Source: Gibbula magus
Lineage: Eukaryota; Mollusca; Gastropoda; Trochida; Trochidae
DNA: 64,000 nt
Reading direction: 5' to 3'
Assembly: GCA_936450465.1 (NCBI GenBank)
Contig: OW388292.1
Span: 7,831,756 to 7,895,755 of the forward strand
Part shown: in pieces, positions 36,070 through 47,500 of the stretch
Numbering within the stretch: position 1 is the first letter of the stretch
Layout of the letters: every line of letters begins with the position of its first letter
The notes under the pieces: generated by a model
Databases searched by the model: none
Seen by the model: only the letters and a program-made list of their open reading frames with translations
What the model was told of the DNA's origin: nothing
Translations under genes and position numbers: made by a program

Positions 36070-36559
36070 GCCATCATAATGACTCTAAAACTATAACTCG
36101 GTAACCTGGAGTCCAAGATGTAGACTTTCGTCGTTGTGGACGATTGAAGTATGTCGGTACGCACTGACATGGCTGCCACGCCAACATCGTTAAATGATGA
36201 CTTTAATGATAGTGCAGATAGCGGTGATGGCATGCGATCATATATATAATCGTTGACTCCCTCTGGCTTGTCTATGGGTGTTTCATCTTGACGTCATTAG
36301 TCTATCGATAAAGGTTCCAGAGTATTTAAATCACACTCTTGGATTTGTAGAAGTCCCGGGATGTTTATCAGATGAGCTTTCCCCCATAGATCTGGCCTAT
36401 GGTGTGTCATTTTGGAGCATTTGTCAGGCACTGTCGTGACATCGTTCAGGTGTGTGACAGATGACTTACGTTTCTGCCCTCTAAAGCATTAAAAACCCAA
36501 GGTGATCATGATTTTCAACTCAAGGCATATGTGTCTGATTTTGTGACCTAACCCCAACA

Positions 36560-38095
36560 TGTTAGGCGTATTGGGCGTCCTGACATGGTGTTATCCCTCA
36601 AGGAAATGTTCAAAGTTTATGTGTTCCTTTATTCAGTTCCATGATTATATATCTATACGACGACCCAGAAGACATGTCTTAAACGAGTTCCTTGTAAATC
36701 AAGCCACAGTGGACCATCCGGCTTTACAACCACCTGATATCCAATGTGAGATTACTACATATACGCTATAAGTTCCATTTAACCTACACGTGAAATCCAA
36801 GATATTCTGCCTCTCCTCATCAGTCCAAAGCTACAGGGCCAGATGCAATAGGCATTAGAGCCATGTATGCATTTATTGCACAAGGTTTTGACGAAGGCAA
36901 GGAGGTGAGAGCCGTTTTGCGACATAAGTAACGCGTTCGACAAATTTTGACATGGAGCGATAATAAAAACAAACTAAAAATCTACGGCATCAATGGATCT
37001 CTTTTGAATTTGGTTTGACATTTACCTCGACAAAAGATTACAGAAAGTTGTTATTGATTGATACAACTTCTGATGAGCAAAGTTTGTGTTGAAATTACAC
37101 AAGGTTCTGTGTTGGGACCTTTACTCTTTATTATGTACAGCAACTATATTGTAGATATCATATGTAGTAATATACGTCTCTTTATAGTGTACAGCAACTA
37201 TATTGTAGATAGCATATGTAGTAATATACGTCTCTTTATTGTGTACAGCAACTATATTGTAGATAGCATATGTAGTAATATACGTCTCTTTATTGTGTAC
37301 AGCAACTATATTGTAGATAGCATATGTAGTAATATACGTCTCTTTATTGTGTACAGCAACTATATTGTAGATAGCATATGTAGTAATATACGTCTCTTTA
37401 CTGTGTACAGCTGCTATATAACAGATGGCATAGAAAGAAATATATGTCTCTTTGCAGACGATACCTCCATATATATAATTGTAAATGATCACGATATTGT
37501 CGAATCTAAACCGAATTTCAAGCTTGGCAGAGAAAGTGACAAGTTAAGTTTAATCCTAATAAAACAGAAATTATAATTTACTTCCTCACGCAAACGCCAA
37601 CTCTATAACAAACCAATTGAAAAAGAGCCAAACTGATATGAAGAGATACATTACTCATAAACACCTTGGCCTTACTCTTCAGGGTAATTGTGCAAGGACA
37701 AACCACCTTGAAGATGTTGTTGATAAAGTTAGTCCCATGATCAACTGTCTTCGAAGTTTCAAATATCGCCTTTCTAGGAAACCATGTACAGGTCATATGT
37801 GATGCCGATATTTCACTATTGCTGCCATATCTGGGATAATTGTACAAACGATAACAATCAACATTACAACCATTGTTTCAAAAGAAGTCATATTCATGTC
37901 GCACGGGCATCCCAGAAACCAGATGTTCAGCTCGTGCAGTCAGACAGGTATGCATTACACGGTTTTCAATGTTACCTGTCGCCCAAGTTCGTTAACCTTC
38001 AGGTCAAAGTGCCCAAATGTCAACTGTCATATGACACCGTGCCGTGTGTCTGGAGACGTAAAAGAAAGGTAGTGGTGGTTTGCAGGTGAATATCT
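36560..38095 (+). pseudogene. Degraded CR1/Jockey-like reverse transcriptase
   Basis: Plus-strand frames give RT landmarks in order: 'NEFLVNQATVDHPALQPPDI', 'KATGPDAIG', 'VRAVFCDISNAFDKF' (motif A with catalytic Asp), 'LKIYGINGSLLN', 'TQGSVLGPLLFIMYSNYI' (motif B), 'NICLFADDTSIYI' (motif C, catalytic DD), then 'KHLGLTLQGN', 'DKVSPMINCLRSFKYRLSRK' and 'YRSYVMPIFHYCCHIWDN' (thumb). Stops, frameshifts and a deletion between the KATGPD and motif A regions break it. Between motifs B and C the frame is expanded by tandem 54-bp units. It lies just downstream of, and opposite to, the last exon of the sushi gene. Confidence 0.85.
37138..37461 (+). repeat. 54-bp tandem expansion inside the RT frame
   Basis: Five near-identical units start at 37138, 37192, 37246, 37300 and 37354, with a diverged sixth at 37408 that carries the true FADD. 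Each encodes 18 residues ('YSNYIVDSICSNIRLFIV'), and all are in frame. The junction reuses the word 'ctctttattgtgtacag', which fits slippage or unequal exchange. Confidence 0.9.
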
Positions 38096-38410
38096 AGCGA
38101 GGATTCTTTATTCTGTAATCTTTAATCTTTAATCAATATTTCTTCAATATTTCAAGATTTCCCAATTGATGACTATTGATTGAGAAGTAATATACACGGC
38201 TTTCTTCTATGAATAACATCAGTGAAGTGAACCAGTAACTCTACAACAACTATTGTCAGGAAACTGCCTCTTCTAACTGTCTCTGTGACCTGTAAGGCAA
38301 ACTATCCACGTGTAAAATACAATACGCTGATCGGTCTAAACCGAATATTGTCTGGATGTTGAATTCCGCATGTACAGGATTCATCCACGCTCTCATGAAG
38401 CAAACCCCCG

Positions 38411-38502
38411 TCATAATACTACGCAGCAGTTAGCGTATCCGGTGAGTGTGGTGGCGTTGCTGACCCCTGGCTTCACTACGCACGTGTCCCTGCCAGACGT
38501 AT
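38411..38502 (-). CDS. Sushi-V gene last exon: V module 3 end, stop
   Basis: Acceptor TTGTTTGCAG|AT. Encodes GRDTCVVKPGV, then TGYANCCVVL and a TGA stop at 38411-38413. The closing CC pair is the expected end of the module. A minus-strand AATAAA at 38112-38107 is a weak poly(A) candidate, because it lies in the tail of the neighbouring retroelement. Confidence 0.78.
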
Positions 38503-41500
38503 CTGCAAACAAATAACACGTGCAAGTTCCCATGCAAGGATTCTAAATATATACCCCAGACACCCGATAGGAACTGGGGCGAGGTGTCTCGCATATACAC
38601 ACACATCAATGTCGACATTTCACGTAGCGTAAACTCTTATAACGTCATCACTGACCGATTATTCGTGTAGATCTTAGTAATATTATCTTTACCTTTGTGT
38701 GTTTGTTTTCTTCGGATCACCTAATGACGTTGCACGGATTACCATGAGAAGCAGGTTTAAAAATAAAGATATTAGATGGTGCAAAATTCAACGTGACTTC
38801 CTCTACTGCAGCAAGTTAGATGACTTTGTGTATTATCAACTTATTTATAAACATAAATAGAGAGAGGGTCTGTTTATGTTTAACGCTCACCACTGCATGA
38901 TATAAATATACTGTTTATTGTTATATAAGTGTACAAGGGGAATCCCCCGTCGGGTTGTGAGATAAGACCGCAAGTGTACTGGTGCTATATTCATTGTGCG
39001 CAGCACAGGTCCGATCCGTGCTTACTATATGTAACGCTGTTCATATATGAATAGGGAAGTCATCTGTGTTTGGTTTCTTCATAAAGATTGAAGCGAGAAC
39101 TAACCAGTTTGTATTTCCGCCCCCTGTATGTTGGTGTCAAAGTTGTAGCCGCTGCACCCCGTCATGACCTCCCCGACTTCACACTGGACACTCAGGTCTG
39201 CAGTTGATCCACCAGACGTCAGAAAATCAGTTGACTTCTGGTAGCACGACAGTCCAGGACTTGTGCAGCATAGCGCATAGTAGAAGGAAACTGGTTTGAG
39301 AAACAAATCCATATTCAAACGATGTGGAAAATACCGAATATACAAGGGTCTAATTACAGTCCTGTAGACCCTGTCAGAATACCGTGTTACTAATAATATA
39401 CGTACGTATACCATGGGTTTCTGCAAATGATAACAATACCCTGAACAGCAGCGTTACACCTTTAACATACATGTATGTATATCCTTACCGTGTGGGACCG
39501 CCACAGGTTGCGGCACACAGGAATGGCTTGTGTGGTTCAGACGGCAATGTCGGTGGTTGTACTGCTTTGCCCCGCAGGAACAGTCTGGCAACATCACATG
39601 AGAGTATGTGGTAAACTGATAATGCTTCAGATCATCGGTACTAAACCGCTCCTCACACAATCTGTTTTGGCTTGACAGAATTCAGTAAATGTATCTCTGA
39701 GGGTAGCTATAACACAGAGTTACTTGTATCTCTGAGGGTAGTTATAACACAGAGTTACTTGTTTCTCAGAGGGTAGTTATAACACATAGTTACTTGTATT
39801 TCAGAGGGTAGTTATAAAACAGAGTTACTTGTTTCGCAGAGGGTAGTTATAACACATAGTTACTTGTATTTCAGAGGGTAGTTATAACACATAGTTACTT
39901 GTATCTCAGAGGGTAGTTATAACACAGAGTTACTTGTATCTCAGAGGGTAGTTATAACACATAGTTACTTGTATCTCAGAGGGTAGTTATAACAGAGTTA
40001 CTTGTATCTCAGAGGGTAGTTATAACACAGAGTTACTTGTATCTCAGAGGGTAGTTATAACACATAGTTACTTGTATCTCAGAGGGTAGTTATAACACAT
40101 AGTTACTTGTATCTCAGAGGGTAGTTATAACACAGAGTTACTTGTATCTCAGAGGGTAGTTATAACACATAGTTACTTGTATTTCAGAGGGTAGTTATAA
40201 CACATAGTTACTTGTATTTCAGAGGGTAGTTATAACACATAGTTACTTGTATCTCAGAGGGTAGTTATAACACAGAGTTACTTGTTTCTCAGAGGGTAGT
40301 TATAACACATAGTTACTTGTATCTCAGAGGGTAGTTATAACACATAGTTACTTGTATCTCAGAGGGTAGTTATAACACATAGTTACTTGTATCTCAGAGG
40401 GTAGTCATAACAGAGTTACTTGTATCTCAGAGGGTAGTCATAATACATAGTTACTTGTATCTCAGAGGGTAGTTATAACACATAGTTACTTGTATCTCAG
40501 AGGGTAGTTATAACACATAGTTACTTGTATCTCAGAGGGTAGTTATAACACAGAGTTACTTGTATCTCAGAGGGTAGTTATAACACATAGTTACTTGTAT
40601 CTCAGCGGGTAGTTATAACACATTGTTACTTGTATCTCAGAGGGTAGTTATAACACATAGTTACTTGTATTTCAGAGGGTAGTTATAACACATAGTTACT
40701 TGTATCTCAGAGGGTAGTTATAACACAGAGTTACTTGTATCTCAGAGGGTAGTTATAACACATAGTTACTTGTATTTCAGAGGGTAGTTATAACACATAG
40801 TTACTTGTATCTCAGAGGGTAGTTATAACACATAGTTACTTGTATCTCAGAGGGTAGTTATAACACATAGTTACTTGTATCTCAGAGGGTAGTTATAACA
40901 CATAGTTACTTGTATCTCAGAGGGTAGTTATAACACATAGTTACTTGTATCTCAGCGGGTAGTTATAACACATTGTTACTTGTATCTCAGAGGGTAGTTA
41001 TAACACATAGTTACTTGTATCTCAGAGGGTAGTTATAACACATAGTTACTTGTATCTCAGAGGGTAGTTATAACACATAGTTACTTGTATCTCAGAGGGT
41101 AGTTATAACACATAGTTACTTGTATTTCAGAGGGTAGTTATAACAAATAGTTACTTGTATCTCAGCGGGTAGTTATAACACATAGTTACTTGTATCTCAG
41201 AGGGTAGTTATAACACATAGTTACTTGTATCTCAGAGGGTAGTTATAACACATAGTTACTTGTATTTCAGAGGGTAGTTATAACACATAGTTACTTGTAT
41301 CTCAGAGGGTAGTTATAACACATAGTTACTTGTATCTCAGAGGGTAGTTATAACACATAGTTACTTGTATCTCAGAGGGTAGTTATAACACATAGTTACT
41401 TGTATTTCAGAGGGTAGTTATAACACATAGTTACTTGTATCTCAGAGGGTAGTTATAACACATAGTTACTTGAATCTCAGAGGGTAGTTATAACACATAG

Positions 41501-44500
41501 TTACTTGTATCTCAGAGGGTAGTTATAACACAGAGTTACTTGTATCTCAGAGGGTAGTTATAACACAGAGTTACTTGTATCTCAGAGGGTAGTTATAACA
41601 CATAGTTACTTGTATCTCAGAGGGTAGTTATAACACAGAGTTACTTGTATCTCAGAGGGTAGTTATAACACATAGTTACTTGTATTTCAGAGGGTAGTTA
41701 TAACACATAGTTACTTGTATCTCAGAGGGTAGTTATAACACATAGTTACTTGTATTTCAGAGGGTAGTTATAACAAATAGTTACTTGTATCTCAGCGGGT
41801 AGTTATAACACATAGTTACTTGTATCTCAGAGGGTAGTTATAACACATAGTTACTTGTATCTCAGAGGGTAGTTATAACACATAGTTACTTGTATTTCAG
41901 AGGGTAGTTATAACACATAGTTACTTGTATCTCAGAGGGTAGTTATAACACAGAGTTACTTGTTTCTCAGAGGGTAGTTATAACACATAGTTACTTGTAT
42001 TTCAGAGGGTAGTTATAACACATAGTTACTTGTTACTCAGAGGGTAGTTATAACACAGAGTTACTTGTATTTCTGGGGGTAGTTATAACACATAGTTACT
42101 TGTATCTCAGAGGGTAGTTATAACACAGAGTTACTTGTATCTCAGAGGGTAGTTATAACACATAGCTACTTGTATCTCAGAGGGTAGTTATAACACATAG
42201 TTACTTGTATCTCAGAGGGTAGTTATAACACATAGTTACTTGTATCTCAGAGGGTAGTCATAACAGAGTTACTTGTATCTCAGAGGGTAGTTATAACACA
42301 GAGTTACATGTATCTCAGAGGGTAGTTATAACACATAGTTACTTGTATCTCAGAGGGTAGTTATAACACATAGTTACTTGTATTTCAGAGGGTAGTTATA
42401 ACACATAGTTACTTGTATCTCAGAGGGTAGTTATAACACAGAGTTACTTGTTTCTCAGAGGGTAGTTATAACACATAGTTACTTGTATCTCAAAGGGTAG
42501 TTATAACACATAGTTACTTGTATCTCAGAGGGTAGTTATAAAACATAGTTACTTGTATCTCAGAGGGTAGTCATAACAGAGTTACTTGTATCTCAGAGGG
42601 TAGTCATAACACATAGTTACTTGTATCTCAGAGGGTAGTTATAACACATAGTTACTTGTATCTCAGAGGGTAGTTATAACACATAGTTACTTGTATCTCA
42701 GAGGGTAGTTATAACACATAGTTACTTGTATCTCAGAGGGTAGTTATAACACATTGTTACTTGTATCTCAGAGGGTAGTTATAACACATAGTTACTTGTA
42801 TCTCAGAGGGTAGTTATAACACATAGTTACTTGTATCTCAGAGGGTAGTTATAACACATAGTTACTTGTATCTCAGCGGGTAGTTATAACACATTGTTAC
42901 TTGTATCTCAGAGGGTAGTTATAACACATAGTTACTTGTATTTTAGAGGGTAGTTATAACACATAGTTACTTGTATCTCAGAGGGTAGTTATAACACATA
43001 GTTACTTGTATTACAGAGGGTAGTTATAACACATAGTTACTTGTATCTCAGCGGGTAGTTATAACACATAGTTACTTGTATCTCAGAGGGTAGTTATAAC
43101 ACATAGTTACTTGTATCTCAGAGGGTAGTTATAACACATAGTTACTTGTATTTCAGAGGGTAGTTATGACACAGAGTTACTTGTATCTATGAGGGTAGTC
43201 ATAACAGAGTTACTTGTATCTATGAGGGTAGTTATAACACATAGTTACTTGTATCTCAGAGGGTAGTTATAACACAGAGTTACTTGTATCTCAGAGGGTA
43301 GTTATAACACATAGTTACTTGTATCTCAGAGGGTAGTTATACACATAGTTACTTGTATCTTAGAGGGTAGTTATAACAGAGTTACTTGTATCTCAGAGGG
43401 TAGTTATAACACATAGTTACTTGTATCTCAGAGGGTAGTTATAACAGAGTTACTTGTATCTCAGAGGGTAGTTATAACACATAGTTACTTGTATCTCAGA
43501 GGGTAGTTATAACAGAGTTACTTGTATCTCAGAGGGTAGTTATAACACATAGTTACTTGTATCTCAGAGGGTAGTTATAACACATAGTTACTTGTATCTC
43601 AGAGGGTAGTTATAACAGAGTTACTTGTATCTCAGAGGGTAGTTATAACACATAGTTACTTGTATCTCAGAGGGTAGTTATAACACATAGTTACTTGTAT
43701 CTCAGAGGGTAGTTATAACACAGAGTTACTTGTATCTCAGAGGGTAGTTATAACACAGAGTTACTTGTATCTCAGAGGGTAGTTATAACACATAGTTACT
43801 TGTATCTCAGAGGGTAGTTATAACACAGAGTTACTTGTATCTCAGAGGGTAGTTATAACACTTAGTTCCTTGTATCTTAGAGGGTAGTTATAACACATAG
43901 TTACTTGTATCTCAGAGAGTAGTTATAACACATAGTTACTTGTATCTCAGAGGGTAGTTATAACGCAGAGTTACTTGTATCTCAGAGGGTAGTTATAACA
44001 CAGAGTTACTTGTATCTCACAGGGTAGTTATAACACAGAGTTCCTTGTATCTTAGAGGGTAGTTATAACACAGAGTTACTTGTATCTCAGAGGGTAGTTA
44101 TAACACAGAGTTACTTGTATCTCAGAGGGTAGTTATAACACATAGTTACTTGTATCTCAGAGGGTAGTTATAACAGAGTTACTTGTATCTCAGAGGGTAG
44201 TTATAACACATAGTTACTTGTATCTCAGAGGGTAGTTATAACACATAGTTACTTGTATCTCAGAGGGTAGTTATAACACAGAGTTACTTGTATCTCAGAG
44301 GGTAGTTATAACACAGAGTTACTTGTATCTCAGAGGGTAGTTATAACACATAGTTACTTGTATCTCAGAGGGTAGTTATAACACAGAGTTACTTGTATCT
44401 CAGAGGGTAGTTATAACACTTAGTTCCTTGTATCTTAGAGGGTAGTTATAACACATAGTTACTTGTATCTCAGAGAGTAGTTATAACACATAGTTACTTG

Positions 44501-47500
44501 TATCTCAGAGGGTAGTTATAACGCAGAGTTACTTGTATCTCAGAGGGTAGTTATAACACAGAGTTACTTGTATCTCACAGGGTAGTTATAACACAGAGTT
44601 CCTTGTATCTTAGAGGGTAGTTATAACACAGAGTTACTTGTATCTCAGAGGGTAGTTATAACACAGAGTTACTTGTATCTCAGAGGGTAGTTATAACACA
44701 TAGTTACTTGTATCTCAGAGGGTAGTTATAACACATAGTTATTTACACCGAAAAATAAATACGAACAGAGACATGGCTTATTGGCTGATGAGTGTTCAAT
44801 CTCGGATATGTCATTCACTGACTGTTCTATGATGAACACCACTCATGTCGTCTAGTTAACATTAAATCAGACAGACAGTGTCGCTAACCGGTCAGCTGGA
44901 AGCCCTTCACACAGGCCGATGTTTGGTCCGTCAGCTTGATGTACTCACACTGCAGATCTTCCCGGGCGCAGCACCGGGCCACAGCAATGATAGCTACAAC
45001 ACGATAGGTATTCGTCTTTGTTATTTCATGAATAGAGAATTTATTTAAAAAATAGAGCCACTGGCTCTGAAGCTCATCAGGAATCATGTTATTTTTTATC
45101 CTTTAGGAAAAGATTAAGATATCACATAATAAGTCATTGCCCAGTCATCAAATTTAAATGTTATTATCAAAATTGGTTACACATTAAAGGGGCAGTAGCA
45201 CGTTTTTTTCAAAATTTATTTTTTCAAATTTCCCATTTATAATAATAATAGTTTATGTCATTTGTATTTCCTTTAGAGGGTAAAACATCTTAAAAAAACA
45301 AACCAAATATCCATAGTGGTAATAACGATGTTGCGTTTAAAGCAAAAATTGCATGGCGGCCATTTTATTGTGAACACAATTTATTATTTCGAATGACAAA
45401 AACGATTCCCATAGCTTTTCGGAACCATGTACACTCATTTTTAAACTTGATTTTCCGAAGAGAGAAGGGTGGTTTACTATAAGTGACATTATTTTTCAAA
45501 TACATTTCATCGACTTATTTCAGCAAAAAAACGTGCTACTGCCCCTTTAATCCATATTCATTATAAATAATGTAGACATTTGCAGTTTATTGTTTTACTT
45601 CTTATTTTTATTCTGGAATTATCAACATTTATTACCTAATGAAAAAGAGCCCCTATTTGTTTCTAAAAATCCTGTTTCTCGTAGGCTCATAGTTTCATAG
45701 GCTCCTTTTCAGTATTTAATTAATAAATTCTATTGAGCATCTGAGACTAAATCAGTAACACAGCAGAGAAGTAACCTGCAACCTCCGTGTATTAGCTGCT
45801 GTTTGCATCTCTGCCAGGGAGTGGTCACTCCCCAGGTCAACACCTGCAATTATGCAACATGCAGACCCTGGACTCACAGCCAGTGAATTATACATTTTAA
45901 ATTTTGTTTTCCCCATCTTTATTTATTTTTCTTTATTGGAAAAGAAGATATGGTATCACAAACTGGTATCACAAACTCATGTAGCTAGTTTTAATAGTTT
46001 TATCTTACTTCATCACCAGTCATATTTAGTTCACATATCTAATGTAAAATAAAACATTTCTTAACCCTTTTTAATTTTGTTCCTATGCATCCTGTCACAA
46101 TATTCAGTTGACAGGCTATTCAATAGTTCTTATTTCACATTGATTACATCAAACATGTCCATAATGTAGTATTACTCTTAAGCTGACATGTGAAGTGCAC
46201 ATAAAATCTCATTATCTTCACAGCTCATTAAAACAGCTGTTTTAAGTGTTCATAAAATTTCAGCTCTCTATGTTCATTGGGACTGGAGAAGAAGATGAAA
46301 AAAGCTTTTTAGGTTATGACCTCTGGAACCCTTATTTGGGGTCACAGGGTCACCAAATCTACCATAAGCCCATCGGGCCTTTCAGGCCTGATGAGCTAAA
46401 AAAAAGAAAAAGTGAGCTTGGCTCACATACCCCCGCTATCCGCAATCTGTCCATAACCCCGTAATAATATAAAATTTCGGAACTGGCATTCAAACTCGAT
46501 ACTCAAAACCATAATTTTATTCACCTAGGTCAATAGTTTCCGAGAACACCTGTCCCCGGTTAACACTATAAAAGGTTTTTAACAAGAGTCATCAGAAGAT
46601 GACATATCCCACCGGTTCCACAAAATTTGTAAAACACATCTTTGACAGATACTTGTGTATCTACTACCAGTTAGTGGGTATTAAAGATGCTGAGTTTCAG
46701 GTATGTTAAGGGTTTTAGACTTCTGCTCCAGAAGCAGTCAAAATCAACAACAACCAACACCCCTCTCATGTTTCTATGGAAACAGAAAAAAATTAATGTT
46801 TCAGAAAAAATCTGAAAATATCAAAAGGCACCACTTCAGTTAGTGGGTAATACACATGCAAAGTTTCAGGAAGATATGATGAACGGTTTTGGAGCTGTGC
46901 TCCGGAAAAAGAACCCGTCTCTGAACTAAGTCCAAATTCAACAAGTTTCTATGGAAACGAAAAAAAATAAAATTTTCAGAAATCTGAAAATATCAAAAGG
47001 CACCACTTCAGTTGGTGGGTAATACACATGGAAAGTTTCAGAAAGATATCATGAACGGTTTTCGAGTTCTGCTCCGGAAACGAACCTGTCTCTGAACAAA
47101 GTCCAACTTCAACATGTTTCTATGGAAACGACCAAAAATAAAATTTTCAGAAATCGGAAAATATCAAAAGGCACCACCTCAGTTGGTGGGTAATACACAT
47201 AGAAAGTTTCAGAAAGATATCATGAACAGTTTTCGAGTTCTGCTCCGGAAACGAAATGATTACGGACGGACGGACAGACGGACGGACGGACGGACAGACG
47301 GACGGACGGACGGACAGACAGACGGACAGGGTGATGACTATATCCCACGGTATTACATACCGGTGGGATAAAAAGTGACGTTTACATGGAAACAACAAAA
47401 TAATGAAATTTTAAAAATAAACGGAAAATGCGCCGTTGTTGATAAGAAGAACATGTTTTACAACTGTATAAAGTCGAACGGTTTTTTATATAGAAAATTT

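Noticed and set aside
45774..45847. AG...GT-bounded 70-nt segment in the intron above 45 kb as a further V-domain exon
   Set aside because: Borders look like splice sites, but no frame gives the required phases and cysteines; the 48306-48378 exon fits instead.
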